This document shows positions 1 to 8,922 of a stretch of 64,000 bases of DNA, one piece after another (positions within the stretch are counted from its first letter, which is position 1; each line of letters begins with the position of its first letter). This stretch comes from Pseudomonas sp. NFACC02 (GTDB lineage: Bacteria > Pseudomonadota > Gammaproteobacteria > Pseudomonadales > Pseudomonadaceae): the NCBI RefSeq assembly GCF_900110765.1, contig NZ_FOEO01000002.1:124001-188000 (forward strand), given 5' to 3'. A program made the position numbers and the translations under genes. The notes under the pieces are model-generated. The model was not told the DNA's origin. It made no database searches and saw only the letters and a list, made by a program, of their open reading frames with translations.

Positions 1-58
1 GCAGTGCAACGAGGACTACCACAGCCAGTGAAATCAGGCTCAAGAGAAGCTTTTTCAT
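1..58 (-). CDS. Cytochrome c subunit of gluconate 2-dehydrogenase (5' fragment)
   Basis: Only the first 19 codons lie in the window. They read as a signal peptide, MKK followed by a long hydrophobic run (LLLSLISLAVVVLVAL), preceded by a GGAGAG ribosome binding site. The gene starts 12 bases downstream of the flavoprotein gene on the same strand. In the known three-component membrane gluconate dehydrogenases of Pseudomonas and acetic acid bacteria the third gene encodes a multihaem cytochrome c that passes electrons from the flavoprotein to ubiquinone. The assignment rests on the signal peptide and position; no haem motif is visible because the gene continues beyond base 1. Confidence 0.6.
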   Translation of the reverse strand, partial: MKKLLLSLISLAVVVLVAL

Positions 59-70
59 GGTCGTCTCTCC

Positions 71-1846
71 TTATGCCTGAACCAGCGGGCCGGGGTTTTT
101 CAGGTACTGCTCGCGAATGGCCTTGGCAGACCAGTACGCCAGCGCGCCCACCATGCCGGTCGGGTTGTAGCCGTTGTTCTGCGGGAACGCGTTGGCACCA
201 ATGGCGAACACGTTGTGCACGTCCCACGATTGCAGGTAACGGTTCAGCGCCGAGGTCTTCGGATCGCTGCCCATGATCGCGCCGCCGCAGGTGTGGGTGC
301 TCTGGTACTTGGTGATGTTGTAGTGCTCGCCCGGCTTCTTGGCGTCACCGGCCATCGCCGTCGGGTTGAGGATTTTCGACATCTCCAGCGCCTTGCCGAC
401 CAGAAACTGCGAAGCTTTTACTTCGTTGTCGTGCCAGTCGAACGTCATGCGCAGCAATGGCCGACCGAAGCCGTCCTTGTAGGTCGGGTCGAGGCTCAGG
501 TAATGCTGCTTGTACGACATGCACGCACCCTGCACTTCGAAATAGAACGAGTGGCGGAAGGCATCGCTGGCGGCCTGTTTCCAGGCCGTGCCCCAGTTGG
601 GCGTGCCAGGCGGCACGTTGATGCCACGCACCGGACCCGCGCCCGGCTGTCGCGCCCAGATGAGGCCGCCACCGACGAAGCCGGCCTTGGCATTGTCCAG
701 CTGGTTGCCGTTGAGGTTATCCATCGTGGTCCCGGCGCCGCCGATCCCGATGAACTGATTCGCCTGCACGTCCTTGTTGAAGAACAGCACCACGCGGTTG
801 AGGTTCTGGTACGAATAGTTGCGCCCGACCGTGCCCTCACCCGTTTGCGGATCGTAGGGTTTGCCGATGCCGGAGAGCAGCATCAGGTGCACGTTGTACA
901 GCGAGAACGCACACAGCAACACCAGGTCGGCCTGTTGCTCGACTTCACGGCCCTGAGCGTCGAGATAAGTCACGCCCGTGGCCTTCTTGCCATCGCTGTC
1001 CAGATTGACCTTGAGCACTTGCGCGTGGGTGCGCAGTTCGAAGTTCTTGCGCTGACGCAGCACCGGCAGAATGCTGATGTTGGGGCTGGCCTTGGAGTAG
1101 TTCAGGCAACCGTAGTCACTGCAGAAACCACAGGCATTGCACGGCCCCATCTGGCAACCGTAGGGGTTGACGTACGGCGCGGACGCGTTGGAAGCCGGGA
1201 TCGGGTACGGGTCCCAGCCCATCTCGCGGGCGCCTTTGTAAAACAGCTCGGCGCCGAGGTAGTTCGGGTTCGGTCCCAACGGGAATTCCCGTGAGCGCGA
1301 GCCCTCAAACGGGTTGCCGCCCGCCTGCTTAACGCCCTTGATGACCCCGGCCTTGCCGGACGTACCGCAGACGTATTCGAAGTGATCGAAGTGCGGCTCC
1401 AGGTCCTCATAAGTGATGGGGAAATCCTGAATGCTCATGTCGGACGGAATGAATGAGGCGCCGTAACGCTGCTCGACGTTGCTGCGCAATTTGAAGTCTT
1501 CCGGCAACGCGCGGAAATGGCAGCCGGACCAGTGACTCCCCGCGCCACCAACGCCCGTGCCGGGCTTGAAAGAACCTATCTGGCGATACGGCACAGCGGT
1601 CGAGGTCAGGTTATGCCGGGCGGTGACGGTTTCTTGCGACAGGCTTTGCAGGTAACGGCGGTGCACCGAGCCTTCGAGCTCATCGACCACTTTCGGGTAA
1701 GCGAAATCGGGTTGTGTATCACGATCGGCGCCGCGCTCCAGCACCACCACCTGCAGGCCGGCGTCGGTCAGTTCCTTGGCCAGGATCGCGCCGGTCCAGC
1801 CCATGCCGACGATCACGGCATCCACTTTCGGTTTTGCGTTCGCCAT
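71..1846 (-). CDS. Gluconate 2-dehydrogenase, FAD (GMC-type) subunit
   Basis: A 591-residue flavoprotein that oxidises D-gluconate to 2-keto-D-gluconate in the periplasm. The N-terminus has the FAD-binding motif GMGWTGAILAKEL. A cysteine-rich stretch near residues 225-255 (PYGCQMGPCNACGFCSDYGC) is typical of this subfamily and fits a bound iron-sulfur cluster. The C-terminal part carries a STHTCGG segment and an NPTGMVGALAYW segment that match the GMC C-terminal domain. There is no signal peptide of its own; the Tat signal on the partner subunit encoded two bases upstream probably carries the folded pair across the membrane. The substrate is inferred from the family; a related 2-keto-gluconate or sorbitol substrate cannot be excluded. 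Confidence 0.88.
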   Translation of the reverse strand: MANAKPKVDAVIVGMGWTGAILAKELTDAGLQVVVLERGADRDTQPDFAYPKVVDELEGSVHRRYLQSLSQETVTARHNLTSTAVPYRQIGSFKPGTGVGGAGSHWSGCHFRALPEDFKLRSNVEQRYGASFIPSDMSIQDFPITYEDLEPHFDHFEYVCGTSGKAGVIKGVKQAGGNPFEGSRSREFPLGPNPNYLGAELFYKGAREMGWDPYPIPASNASAPYVNPYGCQMGPCNACGFCSDYGCLNYSKASPNISILPVLRQRKNFELRTHAQVLKVNLDSDGKKATGVTYLDAQGREVEQQADLVLLCAFSLYNVHLMLLSGIGKPYDPQTGEGTVGRNYSYQNLNRVVLFFNKDVQANQFIGIGGAGTTMDNLNGNQLDNAKAGFVGGGLIWARQPGAGPVRGINVPPGTPNWGTAWKQAASDAFRHSFYFEVQGACMSYKQHYLSLDPTYKDGFGRPLLRMTFDWHDNEVKASQFLVGKALEMSKILNPTAMAGDAKKPGEHYNITKYQSTHTCGGAIMGSDPKTSALNRYLQSWDVHNVFAIGANAFPQNNGYNPTGMVGALAYWSAKAIREQYLKNPGPLVQA

Positions 1847-1848
1847 GT

Positions 1849-2598
1849 TCAGCCCCTCCGTCCGGCCAGATCAACGGGCGGTAACGGGTACGGCTTGTCG
1901 CGCACCGTGACCCAGTCCATGTAATCGGCGCGCATGCCGGGATAACCGATCATCTTCCAGGCGCCCATGTTCTTGTTGCCGCCGTGGGACGGGTCGGCGA
2001 AGTAACCGTTACGCACTTCGTTCAGCAAGTTGGTGAAAAACAGCTTCGGCGAAATGTCGTCCAGCGGCAGTTTGCCGGCCTCGGCCGCCTTGAGCAGTTC
2101 TTCCTGTTGCGGATGAGACAACTCGGCGAAGGTCTTGCCGGAGAACGTCTTCTTGCAGCTGGCGTCCATGGCCTTGATGCCGATGCGCAAGATCTCGCGC
2201 AGGTTCAGACGCCCCTGATAACCGAACTCCGGAGCGGCTTCGAGAAACGGCCCCTGCATGTACCAGATGCCGCCGTTGGCGTAGGGCGTCTGCATGTGGC
2301 GGTCGAGGAATTCCGGCACGCCGAGTTCCACCGCGCCCGGGCCAACGGCGTCGGAAGGGATCAACCGGTCGCAGGCGGCGATCACGAACGCCCATTCTTC
2401 GGGGGTGAAAAAGGTCGGTTTGTAATCACCGGAAGAGGACGCGGGCGCCGGGGAAGCGCCCTGGCTGGCATCGCTGGCCGGGGTCTGGGCGAAGGTACTG
2501 GAAGGAAGGCCGGCACTGGCCAGGGTTACGACGGGAATGAGCGTCAGCGACTTGCGTAGAAAATCGCGACGCGCCGGGGAGGTGTCGTCATTGAACAT
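1849..2598 (-). CDS. Gluconate 2-dehydrogenase subunit 3 (gamma, Tat-exported)
   Basis: A 249-residue small subunit of the membrane gluconate dehydrogenase. The N-terminus has a twin-arginine signal (ARRDFLRKS, then a hydrophobic stretch TLIPVVTLASAGLP). A low-complexity Ala/Ser/Pro linker follows, then the globular domain typical of the 'gluconate 2-dehydrogenase subunit 3' family (starting around YKPTFFTPEEWAFV). It is needed for export and assembly of the flavoprotein. It is the first gene of the operon, with a strong AGGAG site before the ATG, and ends two bases before the flavoprotein start, so the two are translated together. Confidence 0.88.
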   Translation of the reverse strand: MFNDDTSPARRDFLRKSLTLIPVVTLASAGLPSSTFAQTPASDASQGASPAPASSSGDYKPTFFTPEEWAFVIAACDRLIPSDAVGPGAVELGVPEFLDRHMQTPYANGGIWYMQGPFLEAAPEFGYQGRLNLREILRIGIKAMDASCKKTFSGKTFAELSHPQQEELLKAAEAGKLPLDDISPKLFFTNLLNEVRNGYFADPSHGGNKNMGAWKMIGYPGMRADYMDWVTVRDKPYPLPPVDLAGRRG

Positions 2599-2702
2599 TG
2601 TTCACTTCTCCTGAGACTGAACACGGGTGTGCTTCGTTTTTCTTATGTTTCTTCTTGTGCATCTCCGGGCGCCGCAAGCCTTGCGGCCGGGCGTCCGGTA
2701 GA

Positions 2703-2740
2703 TCGAATGCCTGCTAATCATTACCTGGCTAAGCATTCGA
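2703..2740. promoter_or_regulatory. Inverted repeat upstream of gluconate dehydrogenase operon
   Basis: Perfect 8-base arms TCGAATGC and GCATTCGA are separated by 22 bases, in the 199-base gap between the chemoreceptor gene and the dehydrogenase operon. The position, about 105 bases before the first ATG, suits an operator for a dimeric regulator. No regulator gene lies beside it, so this is only a candidate site. Confidence 0.35.
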
Positions 2741-2797
2741 ACGTCATTTAACCTTCTTTTGCCGCACGGCTGACTGGTCCGCGGGGTTAAACCAGGC

Positions 2798-4480
2798 TCA
2801 GATCTTGAATTGACGAACCAGCGCGCTGAGGTTGCCGCCCAATGCCGACAGGTCGCGCATGGTGTGGGCACTTTGCTCGGTTTCTTCGGCGAGGTTCTCT
2901 ACGGCACCTGCAATCTGGTGCACGCTGCGGTTGATCTCTTCGGCGACCGAGGTCTGCTCTTCAGCGGCGCTGGCGATCTGCGCGTTCATCGCGTTGATGG
3001 TGCCGATCAGGCCAGAGATCGAATCCAGCGACGCACCGACTTCGTTGGTCTGCTGGTTGGCGCCCTCACCGGCTTCGGTGGAACGGCGCATGGCTTCGAC
3101 CGAGGCATGGGTGCCTGTTTCCAGACGGGTGATCATGCCCTGGATTTCCTGAGTGCTCTGCTGCGTGCGGCTGGCCAGTGCGCGAACTTCATCGGCAACC
3201 ACGGCAAAACCACGTCCGGCTTCGCCTGCCCGCGCCGCTTCGATGGCGGCGTTGAGCGCCAGCAGGTTGGTCTGCTCGGCAATCGAGCGAATCACGTCGA
3301 GCACCGAGACGATGGAACGCACGTCCTGTTGCAGGCTGTCCAGGCTGGTGCCACTGAGGCGGATGTCGTCGACCAGAGAACTCATGCCGGTAATGCTGCT
3401 GCCCACGACTTTGCGCGCGGCCTGACCTTGCTGATCCGTTTCAGACGCCGCTTCGGCGGCACGTTGTGCACTGAGGGCGACTTCCTGAGCGGCGGCAGAC
3501 ATTTCGTGGATGGCCGTGGCGACCTGATCGGTTTCTTCACGCTGGCGCTGCATGGCCTGCTCGGAGCGCAGGGTCTGCTGCGTGGCCTGGTCCACCAGAC
3601 CGGCGAGGTCCGTGGTCATCTGAGCGACCTGGGCAACCATTGCATGGATCTTGTCGACGAACAGGTTGAACGAGACGGCCAGATCACCCAGTTCGTCGCG
3701 GCTGGTAACCACCAGACGGTGGGTCAGGTCGCCGTCACCGGCGGCGATGTCATCCAGGTTGGTTTTGAGAATACGCAGCGGACGCACAATGCCGTTGGCG
3801 GTCCAGATGCCGGCCGCGGCGGTCACCAGCAACAGGATCAGCGTCACGATGAAGACGCTGCCGAGAATGCTGCGGGTGCGACTGCTCACGGTGTGCTGCT
3901 CAAGCGCCATGGCCGCGTCGATGTCGTCCATATTGATCGCACTGCCGAGCACCATGTCCCATTTGGCGAGGTACACGGTGTAGCCCAGCTTGGGCACTTG
4001 CACCGCTTCGTCACCCGGTTTGGGCGCGGCGTAGTCGATGTAGTGCGTGCCGTTCTTTGCCACGTCCACGAAGGTCTGATAGTGGTAGGAGCCATCAGGG
4101 TCGCGGGTGTCCCAGAAGCTCTTGCCAATGCCCGCCGGGCTGTCGCCGCGGAAGATCCGCACGCCCTTGGTGTCGTAACCGAAGAAGTAGCCGTCGTCGC
4201 CGTATTTCATCGGCTTGAGCAACTCCAGCGCCTTGTCCCGCGCGGTCATGTCACCGACGGCCGATGCATCGTGCAGCGGCTGGATCGTGGTCAGCGCCAC
4301 ATCGACGTAATTTTTCAGCACCTGGCGATTGCGCTCCACCAGTTGCTCGCGGGTTTCCTTCATTTCCTGATCGGCGCTGCGCTGCAACATCCACGCGGCC
4401 ACGCCACTGAGAATCAGGGCGAACAGCAACGCGGGAACGATGGCAAGGCAGAGCAGCTTGCTCTTGACGGTCAGCTTCAT
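2798..4480 (-). CDS. Methyl-accepting chemotaxis protein with sCache ligand domain
   Basis: A 560-residue transmembrane chemoreceptor. Start chosen at MKLTVKSK, which has a near-perfect AGGAGGTGA site; an upstream in-frame start would read through the promoter region. Layout: first membrane helix at about residues 10-32, periplasmic domain at about 40-190 with the sCache_2 signature ([35 protein letters not shown]), second membrane helix around [19 protein letters not shown], a HAMP domain, then a long coiled-coil signalling domain with the conserved tip [20 protein letters not shown]. It signals to the CheA/CheW array and biases swimming. Single-Cache receptors of this type often sense small organic acids, but the ligand cannot be read from the sequence. 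It has its own flagellar-type promoter. Confidence 0.93.
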   Translation of the reverse strand: MKLTVKSKLLCLAIVPALLFALILSGVAAWMLQRSADQEMKETREQLVERNRQVLKNYVDVALTTIQPLHDASAVGDMTARDKALELLKPMKYGDDGYFFGYDTKGVRIFRGDSPAGIGKSFWDTRDPDGSYHYQTFVDVAKNGTHYIDYAAPKPGDEAVQVPKLGYTVYLAKWDMVLGSAINMDDIDAAMALEQHTVSSRTRSILGSVFIVTLILLLVTAAAGIWTANGIVRPLRILKTNLDDIAAGDGDLTHRLVVTSRDELGDLAVSFNLFVDKIHAMVAQVAQMTTDLAGLVDQATQQTLRSEQAMQRQREETDQVATAIHEMSAAAQEVALSAQRAAEAASETDQQGQAARKVVGSSITGMSSLVDDIRLSGTSLDSLQQDVRSIVSVLDVIRSIAEQTNLLALNAAIEAARAGEAGRGFAVVADEVRALASRTQQSTQEIQGMITRLETGTHASVEAMRRSTEAGEGANQQTNEVGASLDSISGLIGTINAMNAQIASAAEEQTSVAEEINRSVHQIAGAVENLAEETEQSAHTMRDLSALGGNLSALVRQFKI

Positions 4481-4515
4481 GAGACAAATCACCTCCTGGA
4501 TGTGTGGTCTAACAC

Positions 4516-4541
4516 TATCGGCAGGAGATCGTACAACTTGA
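4516..4541 (-). promoter_or_regulatory. FliA (sigma-28) promoter for the chemoreceptor gene
   Basis: On the minus strand the sequence reads TCAAG, 14 bases, GCCGATAG, 36 bases before the chemoreceptor start codon. This closely matches the flagellar sigma-28 consensus (TCAAG/TAAAG, 14-15 bases, GCCGATAA), which commonly drives chemoreceptor genes in Pseudomonas. Confidence 0.75.
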
Positions 4542-4635
4542 AACATTTTGATGGCAATTTGACGCCATTTACCCGGCGGACCGGATTTCTAGGAGCAACG
4601 CTGGCACCGGGACGTCACATTTCGCGCGGGTTCAT

Positions 4636-5379
4636 CTACCCGTCACGCCCTGGTCGGACCCTTCGATCGGGCAGCGGACAGTTGTCGCAACGGCTCAGTC
4701 CGCCGACCCGATACCGGACACAGCACACCCGACGCTGGCGCTTCAACGTCGCCTGCCCCGCGACCTCGATATAACGCACGGGTTGATACAGCGGGTTGCG
4801 TTGCCCGTGTTCACGTTCTGGCGCATTCAGCAGGTCGTGGCCATGCCGCAGGTCGGCCTGAGGGACGGCGCTGGCGAGCACGCCCAGCAGCCACTCAAAG
4901 TAGTTGCCCGCGTTGCTCCACAGCACTCTGGGTGACAGGCGCGTCAAGGTGGCTACCGTGTCGATGAGGGAACGCAGGTGGCCTTCGATCAGTTCATCGA
5001 AACGCTGGAACGCGTGGATCGGCACGGGCGCCCAGTGCTGGCCGGGATCCGGGAGTTTGAACCCGAGCGGCATCCCCTGAGCGTCCAGCATGACGTGCAG
5101 TTGCTCGGCGCGCAGTGGCAGGCGGTGATTGAGAATCAGGGATGCCGCGACCACCGGCGGAATCAGTTTGATGAAGTAGTGCTTTGACCAGACCGAAGCC
5201 ACACCGCGCCGGTCACTGTCGGGGTACTGCACGGCGAAGCGGGTCAATACCGCATCGAAGGTGTCGGGCGCGAGTAACCTGCGCAACGGCAGGCTCGGCC
5301 GGGGGTCGTCTTGCAGCACGAGAACGTCACGATAGTGCGCAAAATCGTCGATGAACAACGGCGCCAGCGCGGGGATCAT
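4636..5379 (-). CDS. fhuF: FhuF-like siderophore-iron reductase
   Basis: A 247-residue cytoplasmic protein of the FhuF family, which reduces ferric hydroxamate siderophores to release Fe(II). The C-terminus carries the diagnostic cysteine pattern, a CC pair (RVCCVRYR) followed by CDNCP, which binds a [2Fe-2S] cluster in E. coli FhuF. The N-terminal part (YRDVLVLQDDPRPSL, WSKHYFIKLIPPVVAASL) matches the alpha-helical FhuF fold. It is the last gene of the mbtH operon, 42 bases after the formyltransferase gene. A hydroxamate-reducing enzyme fits the predicted bis-hydroxamate product of the cluster. Confidence 0.85.
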   Translation of the reverse strand: MIPALAPLFIDDFAHYRDVLVLQDDPRPSLPLRRLLAPDTFDAVLTRFAVQYPDSDRRGVASVWSKHYFIKLIPPVVAASLILNHRLPLRAEQLHVMLDAQGMPLGFKLPDPGQHWAPVPIHAFQRFDELIEGHLRSLIDTVATLTRLSPRVLWSNAGNYFEWLLGVLASAVPQADLRHGHDLLNAPEREHGQRNPLYQPVRYIEVAGQATLKRQRRVCCVRYRVGGLSRCDNCPLPDRRVRPGRDG

Positions 5380-5421
5380 CGTCTGATTCCCCGGCCTGGC
5401 GCCGCGCGTTCCAACGGGCTC

Positions 5422-6270
5422 TTAATGAGCCTGACGCCGCGCCAGCAGCAGCAACCCCTGCTCCAGCGCCGGGAACAGGCTGTTGTTGAAGTTGTTCCAG
5501 CGCAGTTCGAGGATGGTGTCGTCCGGCGCAATCGGCGTGTCCAGCACGTCGAAGATCACCTCGCCGGAATCGATACCGTTGTCGACGTAATGGAACGACG
5601 CGCCGGTCATGTTCACCACCGGGATGTCGACGGTGTCGCGGGTGGACCAGTCGATCACCTTTTTGCCCTTCGCGCCGTACAACGCATCGAGGGTGGCGTA
5701 GGCGCCGCGACGCTCATACGGCGATTCGAGGCGCGTGATGCCCGGGTGAATGTTGACCACGCGACGGTGGAAGTCCGCACCGGGTCGCACCAGTTCATCA
5801 AGGATCACCAGCAAGCCGTCGAGTACCACAAGGTCGGCTTGCAGTGCGTGCAGGCGCTCGCCCAGCCGTCGTTCGAAATCGGACTTGCCCGCTGGCCGCT
5901 GACTGTCGCCTAACGGCAAGGCGCGGTAAGTCGAGGGTACGTTTTCTAACAATTCATTCACCAGACGGCCCTGAACCTTCAGGTCCGCCGGGTAGAACCA
6001 GTGCGTGCCCTGCCCCGGCGCGAAACCGTACTCCTTGATGCTTTCCCGGTCACGTGCCGACGCCGGGTTATCGTCACAGATGACGGCTTCCAACGTGTAG
6101 TGATCGCCCAGAGGGGTGTCGTTGAGCGCCTGGACCAGATACTCCAGCGGCGACTTCATGTAGCGCTTCTCGCCGTGGTAATCGACGTATTGACCGGCTT
6201 TGTCAGCCGCACCGTTACGCAGCGACCAGACGTAGACAAGTTTGGTTTTTTGCATGGATTCCGGACTCAT
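5422..6270 (-). CDS. PvdF-like N5-hydroxyornithine formyltransferase
   Basis: A 282-residue formyltransferase, close in length and N-terminal sequence (LVYVWSLRNGAADKAGQYVDYHGEKRYMKSPLEYL) to PvdF, which transfers formyl from N10-formyl-tetrahydrofolate to N5-hydroxyornithine in pyoverdine synthesis. The formyltransferase signature is present: NIHPG with the catalytic Asn and His, and HYVDNGIDSGEVIFD with the downstream catalytic Asp. Start chosen at the ATG that overlaps the TGA of the upstream hydroxylase (ATGA), giving coupled translation; a second ATG five codons later is also possible. This gene argues that the hydroxamates are formylated rather than acetylated, as no acetyltransferase is present in the locus. 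Confidence 0.87.
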   Translation of the reverse strand: MSPESMQKTKLVYVWSLRNGAADKAGQYVDYHGEKRYMKSPLEYLVQALNDTPLGDHYTLEAVICDDNPASARDRESIKEYGFAPGQGTHWFYPADLKVQGRLVNELLENVPSTYRALPLGDSQRPAGKSDFERRLGERLHALQADLVVLDGLLVILDELVRPGADFHRRVVNIHPGITRLESPYERRGAYATLDALYGAKGKKVIDWSTRDTVDIPVVNMTGASFHYVDNGIDSGEVIFDVLDTPIAPDDTILELRWNNFNNSLFPALEQGLLLLARRQAH

Positions 6271-7259
6271 AAAGGGGTGAGCAGCGTGTCGCCATTGACG
6301 CCTTCGGCCATGGCCACCACCACTTTTCGCTCGCCGCTGAAGGGTTTGCGCGAGTGGGCGACGAGCATGTTGTCGAGCATCAGCACATCGCCCGTGTTCC
6401 AGGGGAACACCACTTCGCATTCATCGAGCACTGCGCGGATTTCCGCCAGCGCGTCCTCTTCCAACGGACTGCCATCACCGTAGTAGACGTTACGCGGCAA
6501 GCCTTCTTCGCCCACCGTGTCCAGCAGGATTTCCTGCATCTCGGGGTCAAGGTTGGACAGATGGAACAGGTGCGCCTGATTGAACCAGACCCAGTCGCGG
6601 GTACGCGGGTGTTGCGCCACCCCCTGCACCCGCTGACGCGTGCGCAGGTCGCCGTCATCGTTCCAGTCGCACTCGATGCCGCGTTTGCGGCAGTAGGCTT
6701 CGACGTCACTGTGACGGTCGGTGTTGAACACCTGTTGCCAGGTCAGGTCCAGGCCGTTGCCGTAGTTGCGCACGTACATCAGGCGTTTCTCTTCGAAGCG
6801 CTTGCGCAGCAACGGGTTGATGCGGCGGAACACCTCACGGCTGTCGGCAATCGGCGTTTCACCACCGCTGGCAGCGGCTTTGGCGCAATAGAACCAGATG
6901 CGCATCGGCCATTCGTTGGTGTAAGCCTGTTCGTTGTGCAGCGGGATCGAACGGTGCGCCGGGTATTCGGTAGAGGTGTAAACCCCCTTTCCGTCGACCT
7001 GGCTGCGTGGCGTGGAACCGAATTCGTAGTTGAGCAGCGGGTGTCCGAAAGCTGCCGCGAATCGCTGGAAACCTTCGACGCCCTCACTCGCAAAACCGCT
7101 GAACAGGATCGCGCCGTCGCGTTCGAGCCTCTGATCGACCACGCCGCGCAGGTTCTCGAATTCAGCCGCCAGCGACGCACCGGTCTGACCGGGACAGACT
7201 CGCAACGGGAAGCCGGTGTCGACACGAGGTGGATGTGGCGCAAGCACGTGCATGTTCAT
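6267..7259 (-). CDS. SyrP-like Fe(II)/2-oxoglutarate aspartyl beta-hydroxylase
   Basis: A 330-residue TauD/SyrP-family dioxygenase. Iron ligands are visible as an HNE motif (His108, Glu110) and a distal His302 (MLVAHSRKPF), with Arg311 placed to bind 2-oxoglutarate. SyrP-type enzymes hydroxylate the beta-carbon of aspartate while it is held on an NRPS carrier domain. The first module of this locus has an Asp-type adenylation pocket, so the product is most likely beta-hydroxyaspartate, an alpha-hydroxycarboxylate-type iron ligand. Start taken at the ATG of MNMHVL (a TTG two codons earlier is less likely). It lies 32 bases after mbtH and overlaps the formyltransferase start. Confidence 0.85.
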   Translation of the reverse strand: MNMHVLAPHPPRVDTGFPLRVCPGQTGASLAAEFENLRGVVDQRLERDGAILFSGFASEGVEGFQRFAAAFGHPLLNYEFGSTPRSQVDGKGVYTSTEYPAHRSIPLHNEQAYTNEWPMRIWFYCAKAAASGGETPIADSREVFRRINPLLRKRFEEKRLMYVRNYGNGLDLTWQQVFNTDRHSDVEAYCRKRGIECDWNDDGDLRTRQRVQGVAQHPRTRDWVWFNQAHLFHLSNLDPEMQEILLDTVGEEGLPRNVYYGDGSPLEEDALAEIRAVLDECEVVFPWNTGDVLMLDNMLVAHSRKPFSGERKVVVAMAEGVNGDTLLTPL

Positions 7260-7291
7260 GGGCAAGACGCTCCGCAGGGGATTGGGGTGAT

Positions 7292-7492
7292 TCAGGCCAT
7301 GGCCTTGCGCAGGCTCAGTGGACGCATGTCGGACCAGTGGGCTTCGATGTAGTTGAGGCAGGTCTGCTTGTCGCCTTCTACGCCGACGCTCTTCCAGCCT
7401 TCGGGAATGGCCTTGTAATCCGGCCAGATGGAGTACTGCTCTTCGTGGTTGATGACTACGCGGAACTGAGTATTTTCGCCGTCAAAGCTCAT
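7292..7492 (-). CDS. MbtH-like NRPS accessory protein
   Basis: A 66-residue MbtH-family protein. It shows the conserved [10 protein letters not shown] and IPEGW signatures and the SLRKA end. Such proteins bind adenylation domains and are needed for their folding or activity. A GAGG site lies 8 bases before the ATG. It heads a four-gene operon (mbtH, aspartyl hydroxylase, formyltransferase, fhuF) with its own sigma-type promoter, so chaperone, tailoring enzymes and iron release are expressed together. Confidence 0.95.
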   Translation of the reverse strand: MSFDGENTQFRVVINHEEQYSIWPDYKAIPEGWKSVGVEGDKQTCLNYIEAHWSDMRPLSLRKAMA

Positions 7493-7545
7493 GAGTGGAC
7501 CTCGTCAATGTTGAATCGCCGCGCACAGGGCGGCCTTGTCTAAAA

Positions 7546-7570
7546 GACGATTGAGGAGGCAGGATGATTA
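7546..7570 (-). promoter_or_regulatory. PvdS-type iron-starvation promoter before mbtH
   Basis: The minus strand reads TAATC, 16 bases, CGTC, followed by TTTT. This fits the PvdS box layout TAAAT-N16/17-CGT and matches the box before the ornithine hydroxylase gene (TAAAC-N16-CGTC-TTT) in spacing and in the flanking CT and TTT bases. It lies about 55 bases before the mbtH start. No Fur box is seen here, so iron control probably acts through the sigma factor. Confidence 0.62.
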
Positions 7571-7661
7571 GTGGTTTTTCTGAAAAAAAGCGGTAAGAAG
7601 GACCGGGCTTGGGTGAGAAGTAAGGATCATGTCAGGCATCGCCTTGCTGCTGCCTGGAAGG

Positions 7662-7812
7662 TGTAGGAGCGACCGGGGTGGCGTTCCACCTTGCCCGCGA
7701 TCTGCCGGGAACCGGCAGCAAGACCGGTGCATGCGGGGTGTCAGGCATACACGGATCGCCTGATTTTGCTGCCGCTACGCGCCAGATCGCGGGACAAGCC
7801 ACGCTCCTACAG
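7662..7812. repeat. REPIN-type repeat, copy 1
   Basis: A ~150-base unit flanked by inverted ends (TGTAGGAGC ... GCTCCTACAG), with an inner CGCGATCTGCC / GCCAGATCGCG pair and a CCGGGAACCGGCAGCAAG core. It closely resembles two further units in the same gap and a divergent one in the xylose region. Pseudomonas REPINs have this form: two REP palindromes in inverted orientation. Confidence 0.85.
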
Positions 7813-7955
7813 TTTCAGCGTGAATCAGCAGCACGCGGCATACCGTTAGATCGAGATCCTGGGTTTATCGAAACACTGCTTCTGCCCGCAGGGCGTAGCA
7901 ACTGTCTTCCTTCCATCGAATGTGCAGCCTCCAAGTAGGCTTCTGCCTGCAAGGC

Positions 7956-8104
7956 GTAGGAGCTGCCGGGGTGGCGCTCCACCTTGTCCCGCGATCTGCC
8001 GGGAACCGGCAGCAAGGCCGGTGCATGCAGAGTGTCAGGCATAACCGGGTCGTCTGATTTTGCTGCCGCTTCGCGCCAGATCGCGGGCAAGCGCGCTCCT
8101 ACAG
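7956..8104. repeat. REPIN-type repeat, copy 2
   Basis: The same unit as copy 1 in the same orientation (GTAGGAGCTGCCGGGG ... GCGCGCTCCTACAG), with only scattered base differences. The spacer between copies 1 and 2 has no gene. Confidence 0.85.
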
Positions 8105-8190
8105 GGTGGTGTGCTAAGGATTGATGCACGCATCAAGAAAGCGAGGAGCGTTAGCTCCAGCCCACGCTGTTCATATACGCGACAGTCCAG

Positions 8191-8400
8191 ACGCCGCAAA
8201 TCGCGACTTGGGTGCAGGCCAAACGCAGACGACGCGCAGTGGGTCGAGCGGCAGGGAAGCCGCGAGAGCGCCGTCAGGGCATGGATGCCCGTTCGGCGCG
8301 GGCCCACGGAGCGTCGTCGGAGTGCGGGTACCCGACGAAGTCGGGCCAAACCAGGAGCCGGGCACTTTTGGTTACTTTTGGTGCCTTTTCAAAAGTGACC
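8191..8400 (+). repeat. Dispersed ~210 bp repeat, left copy
   Basis: From the CGCGACTTGGGTGCAGGCC segment to the TTTTCAAAAGTGACCC end this matches, in reverse complement, the element at about 43917-44131. The shared core includes CGTCAGGGCATGGATGCCCG and GGAGCGTCGTCGGAGTGCGG. Small open frames inside it are not credible genes. A short inverted fragment of the same element (CGTTTGGCCTGC ... AAGTC) lies at about 8545-8570. Confidence 0.8.
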
Positions 8401-8641
8401 CGCCGGAGGGGCGGAAAGGTGAATCGGCGCCACCCGAGAGAATGGATCTGCCCACCCTCCCAACGCCAAACCCCACGAACCCCACGACCCCAACAGACCC
8501 AACCACCGCGAACCTCAAAAACTAAAAAGCCCTGACGTCGTCTACGTTTGGCCTGCCCCCAAGTCCCGTTCAGTGGGGCTGAATTTTCTCGGTAAGAAGA
8601 TCAGAAGCAGACCGCTGCGTCGCTTTTGATTCTGCCGGAGG

Positions 8642-8806
8642 CGTAGGAGCTGCCGGGGTGGCGCTCCACCTTGTCCCGCAATCTACCGGGAACCGGCAGC
8701 AAGATCGGTGCATGCGGGGTAACAGGCACAATGAGTCGCCTGGTTTTGCTGCCGCTGCGCGGCAGATCGTCCGAGTGCGGCCCAGAGACAAGCCACGCTC
8801 CTACAG
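8642..8806. repeat. REPIN-type repeat, copy 3
   Basis: A third copy of the ~150-base unit, slightly longer and more diverged (GCAATCTACCGGG; an insertion near CCGAGTGCGGCCCAGAG). Same orientation as copies 1 and 2. Together with the dispersed repeat it fills most of the 1449-base gap between the mbtH operon and the receptor gene; I see no gene in that gap. Confidence 0.82.
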
Positions 8807-8895
8807 GTACCGCGTCAACCTGCTATTCAGAAGCCGAGAAGCCTCTTGAATCCCGATGTGGTCAGGGCCGAGCGCGATCCGATTCCCATAAAAAA

Positions 8896-8922
8896 GGGCG
8901 GACCTGCCAGGCAGGTCCGCCC
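8896..8922 (-). terminator. Rho-independent terminator after the receptor gene
   Basis: A 13-base stem (GGGCGGACCTGCC / GGCAGGTCCGCCC) is followed on the minus strand by TTTTT. It lies 20 bases beyond the stop codon of the TonB-dependent receptor. Confidence 0.9.

Noticed and set aside
8121-8535. Several overlapping small open frames in the repeat gap
   Set aside because: They follow the dispersed repeat in all frames and recur in the inverted copy at 43.9-44.1 kb, so they reflect the repeat sequence, not coding.
7662-8806. CRISPR array
   Set aside because: The three repeats are ~150 bases, internally palindromic and unevenly spaced, without short uniform spacers; they are REPINs. No cas genes are present.
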